Assembly (NCBI RefSeq): GCF_040686855.1
Contig: NZ_JBFBOG010000002.1
Coordinates: 124,001-188,000 of the forward strand
DNA length: 64,000 nt
From: Leifsonia sp040686855
GTDB lineage: Bacteria > Actinomycetota > Actinomycetes > Actinomycetales > Microbacteriaceae
Direction of reading: 5' to 3'
The position numbers and the translations under genes were made by a program. The notes below the pieces were generated by a model. It did not search any database. It saw only the letters and a program-made list of their open reading frames with translations, and had not been told where the DNA came from. Below are positions 27,714 through 36,004 of the stretch, one piece after another. Numbering within the stretch: position 1 is the stretch's first letter; each line of letters starts with the position of its first letter.

Positions 27714-27974
27714 CTACCGCCAGCGGGTGGTCATGAGGAAGCCGATGAAGGCGATCCCGAAGCCGACGAGGATGTTCCAGGCGCCGAGAGCCGGGATGGG
27801 GTACTGGTTCTGGCTGACGTAGAAGACGATGATCCAGATCAGGCCGAGCAGCATGAAGCCGAACATCAGCGGCTTGAACCACACCGGGTTCGGCGCCTCT
27901 TCTCCGGACGCCGCGGCGGTGCGCTCAGCGCGGGCGGGTCGCTCGGGTTTCGTCTTCGACTTGCTGCGTGCCAT
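27714..27974 (-). CDS. crgA: Cell division protein CrgA
   Basis: 86 residues: a basic Ala/Arg-rich N-terminus, the conserved NPVWFKPLMFGFMLLGL segment, and two membrane helices (about 33-52 and 63-80). CrgA is an actinobacterial divisome protein interacting with FtsZ and PBPs. The ATG at 27974 is chosen because the frame upstream is not CrgA-like; a TACACT hexamer lies 8 bases before it. Confidence 0.93.
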   Translation of the reverse strand: MARSKSKTKPERPARAERTAAASGEEAPNPVWFKPLMFGFMLLGLIWIIVFYVSQNQYPIPALGAWNILVGFGIAFIGFLMTTRWR

Positions 27975-28072
27975 AGCACCACAGTGTAGCGGGGAAGGCA
28001 GGGGGCTTCCTGATGCCCCCGTACGGGGGAGGGGCCCTGTGGACTGCGTGTCGATTCCCAGGGACCGGTCCC

Positions 28073-28085
28073 TAGAATGTGACAC
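28073..28085 (+). promoter_or_regulatory. Leaderless-type promoter of the sortase gene
   Basis: TAGAAT at 28073-28078 is followed by 7 bases and the ATG at 28086, so transcription would begin at or next to the start codon. No ribosome site is present. Confidence 0.55.
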
Positions 28086-28856
28086 ATGACCACCGAGGAG
28101 GCGCGCAAGGCCCGGCGGCGCCGGCCGCACCGCCGTCCCACCGTGCTCGGTGTGCTCGGCGAAATCCTCATCACCGGCGGCGTGCTGGTCCTGCTGTTCC
28201 TCGGCTGGCAGATCTGGTGGAACAATCTCGTCACCTCCAACCAGCAGACGTCGGCGGCCGCGCAGCAGAGCCAGAAGTGGATCGACGACGCGATCAAAGC
28301 GCCGAGGCCCACGCCGGACACCGAGGCCGCGCAGGCCGATCCGCCCGTGTTGGCGAAACCCGCGCCCTACGAGCCGTTCGCGGTGATGTACGTGCCGCGG
28401 CTGGGCGCCGACTGGAAGCGCACGATCCGCCAGACCGTCGACACGGAGCGCGTGCTCAACAGCTACACCGCCGGTGTCGGCCACTACATCGACACGCAGA
28501 TGCCGGGCGAGGTCGGCAACTTCGCCGTCGCCGGTCACGACTCCGGATGGGGCAACACCTTCATCGACCTGTCCAAGCTGCGCATCGGCGACCGCATCTA
28601 CATCCAGACCAAGGACGGCTGGTACACGTATTCGTTCCGCAACTTCGAGTACGTGCAGCCCTCAGCGGTCGGCGTGCTGCTGCCGGTGCCGCGGCAGCCC
28701 GGGGCGACACCCGTCGAGCGGTTCATGACCATCACCACGTGCAACCCGCCCTTCGCTGCGGGCGAGCGGCTCATCGCCTACAGCGTCTACCAGTCGTACG
28801 CGCCGCCGCAGGACATTCCGAGCGAGATCGCCGCGGCGGTCGGACAGGGAGGCTGA
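28086..28856 (+). CDS. Class E sortase
   Basis: 256-residue transpeptidase or membrane-anchored cysteine enzyme acting on exported proteins. A cytoplasmic Arg-rich N-terminus, one membrane anchor (about residues 22-44), a linker and the catalytic beta-barrel follow. Catalytic residues are His151 (VAGHDSGWG), Cys219 (TITTCNPPF) and Arg228 (GERLIAY). Class E enzymes usually prefer LAXTG-like signals. No sorting-signal protein is encoded in this window. It begins the sortase-small membrane protein-GATase set that faces the kinase cluster. Confidence 0.92.
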   Translation: MTTEEARKARRRRPHRRPTVLGVLGEILITGGVLVLLFLGWQIWWNNLVTSNQQTSAAAQQSQKWIDDAIKAPRPTPDTEAAQADPPVLAKPAPYEPFAVMYVPRLGADWKRTIRQTVDTERVLNSYTAGVGHYIDTQMPGEVGNFAVAGHDSGWGNTFIDLSKLRIGDRIYIQTKDGWYTYSFRNFEYVQPSAVGVLLPVPRQPGATPVERFMTITTCNPPFAAGERLIAYSVYQSYAPPQDIPSEIAAAVGQGG

Positions 28857-28857
28857 C

Positions 28858-29016
28858 ATGTACGGAGCGCTCTGGCGCCTTCTGCCCGGTCCGTGGTGGG
28901 TCCGCCTCCTGCTTCTCCTCATTCTCGTCGCCATCGTGCTGTTCGCCCTGATTACCTGGGTGTTCCCTTGGGTGGATTCGCTCGTCGGTCCGCAGGAAGG
29001 TACCGTGGGCACGTGA
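28858..29016 (+). CDS. Small single-pass membrane protein (52 aa)
   Basis: The ATG is the second base after the sortase stop. It begins MYGALWRLLPGPWWVRLLLL, and one strong membrane helix (about residues 15-38) ends in a short acidic tail. The stop overlaps the GATase start by 4 bases (GTGA), so it is coupled on both sides. A tiny protein at this place, between sortase and the trpG/pabA-like gene, recurs in actinobacteria; its function is unknown. Confidence 0.75.
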   Translation: MYGALWRLLPGPWWVRLLLLLILVAIVLFALITWVFPWVDSLVGPQEGTVGT

Positions 29017-29651
29017 CCCGCGTCCTCGTCATCGACAACTACGACAGCTTCGTATACACGCTGAACGGCTACCTCCAGGAGCTCGGCGCTGAGACGGAGG
29101 TCGTCCGCAACGACGACATCGCGGTCGAGGATCTTCCTGCGAAGCTCGCCGAATACGACGCCGTCCTCATCTCTCCCGGTCCGGGCAAGCCGGCCGACGC
29201 GGGCGTCTCGATCCCCGTCGTCGAGCAGGCGCTGTCCACCGGCCAGCCGCTGCTGGGCGTGTGCCTCGGGCACCAGGCGATCGCCGAGGCCTTCGGCGGC
29301 GTGGTGACCAACGCCGAGGAGCTGATGCACGGCAAGACCTCGCAGGTCGGTCACGACGACAGCCCCCTGTTCGACGGCGTCGCGCAGCCCTTCACGGCGA
29401 CGCGATACCACTCCCTCGCCGTCGTCAACGGCACCCTTCCGGACGACCTGAATGTCACCGCGCGCACGGCGGGCGGCGTGATCATGGCGCTGCAGCACCG
29501 CGAGGCGCCGATCTACGGGGTGCAGTTCCACCCGGAGTCGGTGCTCACCGAGGGCGGCTACCGGATGCTGGGCAACTGGCTCGAGGTCGCGGGACTGGCC
29601 GGAGCCGCCGAGGCGTCGCGATCGCTCAGCCCGCTGGTCAAGCTGGGCTGA
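29013..29651 (+). CDS. Class I glutamine amidotransferase, anthranilate/aminodeoxychorismate synthase component II type
   Basis: 212 residues. The nucleophile is Cys84 in GVCLGHQAI; the triad His/Glu are in GVQFHPESVLTEGG. It begins VTRVLVIDNYDSFVYTL, the PabA/TrpG signature. It would supply ammonia to a TrpE or PabB partner, but none is encoded nearby. The GTG at 29013 overlaps the preceding small gene. The place beside pknB is conserved in actinobacteria, where a folate (PabA) role is usually assumed. Confidence 0.88.
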   Translation: MTRVLVIDNYDSFVYTLNGYLQELGAETEVVRNDDIAVEDLPAKLAEYDAVLISPGPGKPADAGVSIPVVEQALSTGQPLLGVCLGHQAIAEAFGGVVTNAEELMHGKTSQVGHDDSPLFDGVAQPFTATRYHSLAVVNGTLPDDLNVTARTAGGVIMALQHREAPIYGVQFHPESVLTEGGYRMLGNWLEVAGLAGAAEASRSLSPLVKLG

Positions 29652-29670
29652 ACCGGGGACGCTCGCGGCG

Positions 29671-31365
29671 TCAGCCCGAGCAGTAGGTCAGGTCGACCGT
29701 GGTGCCCTGCGGCACGTCTCCCGGAGCGACGGACTGCGTGTGCACCATCGTCGCGCCCTTGTCCTGCGGGCAGCTGGGATCCGGTTTCGGGTTCGCGGTC
29801 AGGCCCAGCTGGGACAGGATGCCCGTCGCCGCCTGGATCGTCTGACCGGTCAGGTCGGTGAGCGTCACCTTGCCGCTGGACACGTGGAGACCGATCGGAT
29901 CGCCCTCGTGGGCCGAGGCGTTCGGCGCCGGGTCGGTCGTGATCACGACGTTCGCCGGCACGCTCGGTGAGTTCTCCGACGTCGTCGGACCGACGGTGAG
30001 GCCCGCCTGCTGCAGTGCCGCCGTGGCGGCATCCACCGTCATGTTGTGCACGTCGGGCACCGTAACGGTCTTCTTGCCCGTCGACACGTACACCGTGATG
30101 GTGTCGCCGGTGGCGACGACGATCCCGGCACCGGGGTCGGTGCGGATGACCTGGCCCTGCGCATACGTCGGGCTCGACTCTGTCGACTGCACCCACTTGA
30201 GCTTCATGTCGTCGAGCTGGGCCGTCGCCTTATCGAGCGTCTGACCCGAGAGGTTGGGCACCTTGCGGGACGTGTCGGGCATCGTCGTGCTCGGCGCGAG
30301 CCGCAGCACCCAGGCGAGGACGGCGACGATGACGACGGCCATGATCGCGATGCCCGCCCAGATCCAGATGACCGGTGGGCGCCGCTGCGTGCGCGTCATC
30401 GTCTGGTCTTCGGCGAGCTGCCGGAACGCAGCCTCAGGCCCGGAGACGGCGCTCGGCGGCGCTCCGAACAGCGTCTCGGCCAACTCGTCCTCGTGCTTGC
30501 GCTTCGGGATGCGGCCGGCGGCCGCCTCCTCCAGGTCGGCGCGGAATTCAGCGACGGTCTGGTAGCGCTCGAAGCGGTCCTTGGTCAGCGCCCGGGCGAC
30601 CACGACGTCCATCGCCGGCGAGACCTTCGGGTTCACGGTGCTCGGGGCGACCGGGGTCTCGCTGACGTGCTGGTAGGCGACGGCGACCGGGGTGTCGCCC
30701 CGGAACGGTGGGCGGCCGGTCAGCATCTCGAAGAGCACGACCCCGGTGGAGTACAGGTCGGTGCGCGCATCCACCGACTCGCCCTTCGCCTGCTCGGGCG
30801 AGAAGTAGCTGGCGGTGCCGAGGACGGCGGTCGTCTGGGCGACGGTCGCGGACGAGTCGCTGATCGCGCGGGCGATGCCGAAGTCCATCACCTTGACCTG
30901 GCCGGTCTTGGTGATCATGACGTTGCCCGGCTTGATGTCGCGGTGCACGACGCCGGCCCGGTGCGAGTACTCGAGGGCGGTGAGGATCCCCTCGGTGATG
31001 CGCACGGCCTCCTGCACGTCGAGCGGGCCGCGCTTGATCAAGTCTTTCAGGAGGACGCCGTCGACGTACTCCATGACGATGAAGGGGAGCTGCGCCTCGT
31101 GGCCGTTCGGCTCGCGCACCGTCTCTTCACCGGCGTCGAAGACGCGGACGATGGTCGGGTGCGTCATGCGCGCGGCGGCCTGCGCCTCCTGACGGAAGCG
31201 CGTGCGGAACGCCGGGTCGGTCGCGAGCGACGGCTTGAGCAGCTTGATCGCGACGGTGCGGCCGAGTCGGGAGTCGGTGCCGCGGTGCACGTCGGACATG
31301 CCGCCACGACCGATGAGTTCGCCCACCTGATATCGGCCTGCGAGCAGGCGGCTATCTGGGCTCAA
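29671..31365 (-). CDS. pknB: Serine/threonine protein kinase PknB with PASTA domains
   Basis: 564 residues. The N-terminal kinase has the invariant Lys41, HRDIKPGNVM with catalytic Asp143, and DFG at Asp161, with a Ser/Thr-rich activation loop. A membrane helix at about 332-355 leads to an extracellular part with three PASTA repeats (from about 365) that bind peptidoglycan fragments or lipid II. The start is TTG at 31365 with GAAGGAG five bases before it. It is the last gene of the fhaA-to-pknB operon, and its end is 19 bases from the convergent GATase. Confidence 0.95.
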   Translation of the reverse strand: MSPDSRLLAGRYQVGELIGRGGMSDVHRGTDSRLGRTVAIKLLKPSLATDPAFRTRFRQEAQAAARMTHPTIVRVFDAGEETVREPNGHEAQLPFIVMEYVDGVLLKDLIKRGPLDVQEAVRITEGILTALEYSHRAGVVHRDIKPGNVMITKTGQVKVMDFGIARAISDSSATVAQTTAVLGTASYFSPEQAKGESVDARTDLYSTGVVLFEMLTGRPPFRGDTPVAVAYQHVSETPVAPSTVNPKVSPAMDVVVARALTKDRFERYQTVAEFRADLEEAAAGRIPKRKHEDELAETLFGAPPSAVSGPEAAFRQLAEDQTMTRTQRRPPVIWIWAGIAIMAVVIVAVLAWVLRLAPSTTMPDTSRKVPNLSGQTLDKATAQLDDMKLKWVQSTESSPTYAQGQVIRTDPGAGIVVATGDTITVYVSTGKKTVTVPDVHNMTVDAATAALQQAGLTVGPTTSENSPSVPANVVITTDPAPNASAHEGDPIGLHVSSGKVTLTDLTGQTIQAATGILSQLGLTANPKPDPSCPQDKGATMVHTQSVAPGDVPQGTTVDLTYCSG

Positions 31366-31442
31366 TGCGGACTCCTTCTCGGTGCATGACTCCGGCTAGT
31401 GTAGCGGGGCGTGGCTGGGTATCTCCCCGAGGGGAGACCCCG

Positions 31443-33149
31443 TCACTTCCCGTTTCCGCCGGGGTTCGGCGTCGACGTGGAGGTGACGACCTCGTAGGGC
31501 AGAGCGGGCGACTGGCCGGACTCGACGGACTCACCGCAGAAGATCGTGTAGGTCAGCTGGTAGTTGCCCGCGGCGCTCGGCGACCACACCATCTTGGTGT
31601 CGTTGACGGGCGTCTGGGGCTGACCGTTCACATACAGGCGGCGACCGACGAGGTTCTGGCCCGCGGGGCAGGTCGCCGAGCCGAAGTTGACCGTGATCTG
31701 CGACTGCGCGGTGCCCTGACCCGACGGCGGGTTGGCCGAGACCGTGTCGGTCGGGGTCGGGATGGGAGCGACGGGCCCGTAGACCTTGACCGCGATGGTC
31801 GAGCCCTTGGGAACCGGGCCGGTCGGGTTGACCGAGTAGACCTTGTTGGCCTGGTCCTGCGTCGTCGCGGCGTTGCCCTGCGAGACGTCGGCGACCATAC
31901 CGAGGTCTTGCAGCTTCTGTCGCGCTTGGTCGGCAGTCAGGCCGAGGAAGTCCGCCTCGGTGATCTGCACGGTGTTGCTCGTGGGCGTCGGAGTCGGCGA
32001 CGGCGTCGAGGACTGCGTGACCGGCGTCGTGGTCGGGGTCGGGGTGGGTGCGGCCTTCGGCTGCGCCACCAGGGTGATGATCGTGCCGATGAGGATGAGC
32101 GCCAGCAGAGCGATGAGCGCGATCAGCGGCCACGTCCAGCGGCTGCGCTTGCGCTCCTCGACGGGCTCGTTGGTGGTCTCCTCCTGGACGACCGGCGCGA
32201 CGGCGGTCGCCGGCAGCACGGTGGTCGCCGCGGTCGGGGCCGCGGGAGGCGACTGCATGAGCACGGTGGCGGCTTCGGTCCCGGCGGCGGCGCCGAGGAT
32301 GGCCGGGACGGACGCGGCGGCGGCGCGGATGTCTCCGCGGCGCAGGGCCTGCGCGGCGCGCGCGAGGTGCGCGGCCGAGGCGGGGCGGTCGGCCGGGTTC
32401 TTCGCGATGCAGGCGAAGACCAGGTTGCGGACCGGCTCGGCGACCGTCGCCGGGAGCTCCGGCGGCGCCTCGTTGATCTGCGCCATGGCGATCGCGACCT
32501 GCGACTCGCCGGTGAACGGGCGGCGTCCGGCGAGGCATTCGTACGCGACGATGCCGAGCGAGTAGATGTCGGTGGTCGGCGAGGCCGGGTGACCAGAGGC
32601 CTGCTCGGGCGAGAGGTACTGCACCGTGCCCATCACCTGACCGGTCGCGGTGAGCGGAACCTGGTCGGCGATGCGGGCGATGCCGAAGTCGGTGATCTTG
32701 ACGCGGCCGTCCGGCGTGATGAGCAGGTTGCCCGGCTTGATGTCGCGGTGGACCAGGCCGGCTGCGTGAGCGGCATGCAGCGCGGCGGCGGTCTGGGCGA
32801 CGATGTCGAGCGTGCGGTCGGTGCTGAGGACGTGCTCCCGCTCCAGGATGCTCGACAGGGCCTCGCCGGGGACGAGCTCCATCACCAGGTAGGCGCTGCC
32901 CTCCTCCTCGCCGTAGTCGTAGACGTTGGCGATGCCCTCGTGGTTGACGAGGGCGGCGTGCCGCGCCTCCGCGCGGAAGCGCTCGAGGAAGCCGGGGTCG
33001 CCGAGGTACTCGTCCTTCAGGATCTTGATGGCGACGGTGCGCCCGATGACGAGATCGGTGGCCTGCCAGACCTCGCCCATCCCGCCGATCGCGATCCGCG
33101 ACTGCAGCTCGTAACGTCCCCCGAAGGTGAGCCCTGCTGTGGGTCTCAT
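31443..33149 (-). CDS. pknA: Serine/threonine protein kinase PknA-like
   Basis: 568 residues. The kinase domain has Lys42 and HRDIKPGNLL plus DFGIAR. An Ala/Pro-rich juxtamembrane linker, a membrane helix (about residue 340-362), a Thr/Pro-rich stretch, one PASTA-like repeat (VQITEADFLGLTADQARQKL onward) and a C-terminal extracellular domain with two cysteines follow. It is named PknA by position next to pbpA. M. tuberculosis PknA lacks a PASTA repeat, so the ectodomain here is longer. The ATG overlaps the pbpA stop by 4 bases. Confidence 0.9.
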   Translation of the reverse strand: MRPTAGLTFGGRYELQSRIAIGGMGEVWQATDLVIGRTVAIKILKDEYLGDPGFLERFRAEARHAALVNHEGIANVYDYGEEEGSAYLVMELVPGEALSSILEREHVLSTDRTLDIVAQTAAALHAAHAAGLVHRDIKPGNLLITPDGRVKITDFGIARIADQVPLTATGQVMGTVQYLSPEQASGHPASPTTDIYSLGIVAYECLAGRRPFTGESQVAIAMAQINEAPPELPATVAEPVRNLVFACIAKNPADRPASAAHLARAAQALRRGDIRAAAASVPAILGAAAGTEAATVLMQSPPAAPTAATTVLPATAVAPVVQEETTNEPVEERKRSRWTWPLIALIALLALILIGTIITLVAQPKAAPTPTPTTTPVTQSSTPSPTPTPTSNTVQITEADFLGLTADQARQKLQDLGMVADVSQGNAATTQDQANKVYSVNPTGPVPKGSTIAVKVYGPVAPIPTPTDTVSANPPSGQGTAQSQITVNFGSATCPAGQNLVGRRLYVNGQPQTPVNDTKMVWSPSAAGNYQLTYTIFCGESVESGQSPALPYEVVTSTSTPNPGGNGK

Positions 33150-34600
33150 TTATTCAGCACCGCCTCTAGTACTTTCCTCGCGATCGGAGCGGCGATGGAG
33201 TTTCCCGTGCCGCTCTGACCCTGTCCACCGCCATTTTCGACAACTACAGCCACAGCGAACTCCGGGTCGTTCGCCGGCGCGAACCCGGTGAACCACAGCG
33301 TGTAGGGATCGTCGTTCCCGTTCTGCGCCGTACCCGTCTTACCGCCGACCTGAACCCCACCTATTCTTGCATTGCTCGCAACGCCGTGATCGACGCCGTC
33401 GACCATCATCTGCTTGATGGTGTCCGCGTTCTGCTGGCTCAGCGGGCGGGAGAACTCCTTGGGCTGGAAGCTCTCCACGGTCTGCAGATCGGCTGACCGG
33501 ATCGAGTCCACGAGGTTCGGGGTCATCAGCGTCCCGCCGTTCGCGATGGCCGCGGACACCATGGCCATCTGCAGCGGCGTCGCCCGGTCGTCCTTCTGCC
33601 CGAAGGAGCCCAGCGCGCGCTCCGCCGCGTCGGTGTAGAGCGGATACACGCTCTTCTCGACCGGGATGGGGATGCTGAGCGGCTGGTTGAAGCCGAACTT
33701 GTCCGCCTGGTCCTTGATGACCTCGGGCTTGAGTTGCATGCCCAGCTCGGCGAACGGGATGTTGCACGACAGGATCTGCGCGGTCGCGATCGACACCGTC
33801 GCGCCCGGTCCACAGGTGGTCAGGGAGTCGTTCTTGACGACGGTGGGGGAGTCCGGCAGCGGCAGCGACGCCGGGTTCGGGAGCTGGCTGTCCTTCGTGT
33901 ACTGGCCGGTGCCGAAGGCGGCCGAGCTCATCACCGGCTTGAAGGTCGATCCGGGCGGATTGAGGTTGCCGCCGATCGTGCGGTTGATGAGGGGATCGCC
34001 AGGAGCGGCGAGCAGCCCCTGATACGCCGTGTCGACCGCCTTGCCATCGTGCGACGCGAGCTGGTTCGGGTCGTACGTCGGCTTCGAGACCATCGCGAGG
34101 ATCTTGCCCGTCTTGGGCTCCAGCAGGACGACGGCGCCCTGCAGGTCGCCGAGCGCATCCCACGCCGCCTGCTGGGCGACGGGGTCGATGGTCGTCTCGA
34201 CGGTGGCCCCCTGGGGATTCTTGCCGGTCAGGATGGCGTTGATCCGGTCGAAGAACTGCGAGTTGGCGGAGCCGCTGAGCTTCGCGTTGAGGGCGCCCTC
34301 GAGGCCGGTCGGCTCTCCGTTGATCGGGAAGAAGCCGGTCACGGCCGAGTAGAGCGGGCCGTTGCCGTAGACCCGCTGCCACTTGTAGACGTCGTTCGAC
34401 GGCACGGACTGCGCAATCGGCTGACCCTTGACGAGGATCGCGCCGCGCTGCGCCGAGTAGCTGTCGTTGAGCGCCCGGGTGTTGCGAGCGTCCGTGTTGA
34501 GCGTGTCCGCCGAGAACACCTGCAGGATGGACGTCGACACGAGCAGCGCGAGGAACATCCCGAGCACGATCGTGCTCACACGCTTGATCTCACGATTCAT
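33146..34600 (-). CDS. pbpA: Class B penicillin-binding protein PbpA
   Basis: 484-residue transpeptidase cross-linking peptidoglycan. One N-terminal membrane anchor (about 10-30) and a dimerisation region precede the catalytic domain: SxxK is Ser218-Thr-Phe-Lys221, SxN is Ser278-Cys-Asn280 and KTGT begins at Lys421. It partners the SEDS protein encoded just before it (3-base gap) and is a likely substrate of the kinases downstream. Confidence 0.95.
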   Translation of the reverse strand: MNREIKRVSTIVLGMFLALLVSTSILQVFSADTLNTDARNTRALNDSYSAQRGAILVKGQPIAQSVPSNDVYKWQRVYGNGPLYSAVTGFFPINGEPTGLEGALNAKLSGSANSQFFDRINAILTGKNPQGATVETTIDPVAQQAAWDALGDLQGAVVLLEPKTGKILAMVSKPTYDPNQLASHDGKAVDTAYQGLLAAPGDPLINRTIGGNLNPPGSTFKPVMSSAAFGTGQYTKDSQLPNPASLPLPDSPTVVKNDSLTTCGPGATVSIATAQILSCNIPFAELGMQLKPEVIKDQADKFGFNQPLSIPIPVEKSVYPLYTDAAERALGSFGQKDDRATPLQMAMVSAAIANGGTLMTPNLVDSIRSADLQTVESFQPKEFSRPLSQQNADTIKQMMVDGVDHGVASNARIGGVQVGGKTGTAQNGNDDPYTLWFTGFAPANDPEFAVAVVVENGGGQGQSGTGNSIAAPIARKVLEAVLNK

Positions 34601-34603
34601 GTG

Positions 34604-36004
34604 TCAGCTCACCACCAGCCGGGGTTGATTGCGGACGGTGTCCGACAGGCGCAGCAGCAGCGCCACGATGATCCAGTTGGCGACGAGGGACGACCCTCCC
34701 GCCGCAAGGAACGGCGTGGTGAGGCCGGTCAGCGGGATCACGCGGGTCACGCCGCCGATCACGATGAAGCACTGCAGGGCCACGGTGAACGACAGGCCGA
34801 CCGCGAGGAGCTTGCCGAAGTCGTCCTGTCCGGCGAAGCCGATGCGCAGGCCGCGCGCCACGAACACGAGGTAGAGGGCGAAGATCGCGAACAGACCGGC
34901 GAGACCGAGCTCCTCACCGATGCTGGCGATGATGTAGTCGCTCTGCGAGATCGGCGTGATCCACGGCTGACCCTGACCGAGTCCCGTGCCGATGAGGCCG
35001 CCGTGCGCGAGGCCGAACAGCCCCTGCACGAGCTGGTAGCTGCCGCCGAGCTCGGCGTCGTAGCGGCCCGAGGTGAAGGGCGTCAGCCAGTTCGCGAACC
35101 GGTCGTGGACGTAGGGCAGGATCTGGCTGGCGATCACCGCTCCGCCGATCACGAGCAGCAGACCGAGGATGACCCAGCTGATCCGGGAGGTCGCAACGTA
35201 CAGCATGACCAGGAAGAGGCCGAAGATGAGCAGGCCGGTGCCGAGGTCGCGCTGGAAGACGATGACCGCCATCGACGCGAGCCAGACGACCAGGATCGGG
35301 CCGAGGTCGCGGGCGCGCGGGAACCGGATGCCGAGGAACTTCTTGCCGACGACCGACAGCGAGTCCCGGGTCTGCACGAGGTAGCCGGCGAAGAAGATCG
35401 CCAGGCAGAGCTTCGCGATCTCGCCCGGCTGGAAGCTGAACGGGCCGATGCCGATCCATACCCGTGCGCCGTTGATCTCCTTGCCGATCCCAGGGAGCAT
35501 CGGAAGCAGCAGGAGGATCAGCGCCGCGAAGCCGAACACGTAGGTGTAGCGCTGCAGGATGCGGTGGTTGCGGATGAGGCTCACCACGAGGATGGCGGCC
35601 ACGATCGCGATCGCCGCCCACACGATCTGCTTGACTCCCGCGCTGTCCCAGCCCGCGTCCTTGTAGTGGATGTCGATGCGGTAGATCTCGGCGATGCCGA
35701 TTCCGGTCAGGAGGGTCGCGATCGGCAGGAGGAACGGGTCGGCCTGCGGTGCGACGAAGCGCAGCGCGATGTGCATGCCGACCACCAGCGCGGAGAGACC
35801 CGCCCCGAGGTAGACCAGGGTGAGGTCGACGTGGCCGAGGGCGCCCAGCTGCACCAGCACGACCGCGGCGGCGTTGATGGCGCAGGCGATGACGAGGAGG
35901 AAGAGCTCCAGGTTGCGGAGTTTGGCGGGGAGGCGCAGCCGTTTCACCGGACCGGTGGCGGTCCGGGGTCGCTGGGGCGCCTGCGCGCTACTGCTTGCCG
36001 GCAT
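34604..36004 (-). CDS. rodA: SEDS glycosyltransferase RodA/FtsW family
   Basis: 466-residue polytopic membrane protein polymerising lipid II. Ten or more membrane segments; the conserved GARVWIGIGPFSFQPGEIAKL segment and FQRDLGTGLLIFG with the catalytic Asp region are seen, as is the late GGVTRVIPLTGLTTPFLAAGG loop. Pairing with pbpA follows the mycobacterial order. The start overlaps the end of pstP by 17 bases. Confidence 0.94.
   Translation of the reverse strand: MPASSSAQAPQRPRTATGPVKRLRLPAKLRNLELFLLVIACAINAAAVVLVQLGALGHVDLTLVYLGAGLSALVVGMHIALRFVAPQADPFLLPIATLLTGIGIAEIYRIDIHYKDAGWDSAGVKQIVWAAIAIVAAILVVSLIRNHRILQRYTYVFGFAALILLLLPMLPGIGKEINGARVWIGIGPFSFQPGEIAKLCLAIFFAGYLVQTRDSLSVVGKKFLGIRFPRARDLGPILVVWLASMAVIVFQRDLGTGLLIFGLFLVMLYVATSRISWVILGLLLVIGGAVIASQILPYVHDRFANWLTPFTSGRYDAELGGSYQLVQGLFGLAHGGLIGTGLGQGQPWITPISQSDYIIASIGEELGLAGLFAIFALYLVFVARGLRIGFAGQDDFGKLLAVGLSFTVALQCFIVIGGVTRVIPLTGLTTPFLAAGGSSLVANWIIVALLLRLSDTVRNQPRLVVS

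Noticed and set aside
27502..27882. Minus-strand frame with the repeated peptide SVNKPV
   Set aside because: The repeat is the translation of the 20-bp DNA direct repeat in the DnaA-box cluster, and the frame overlaps crgA in another frame.
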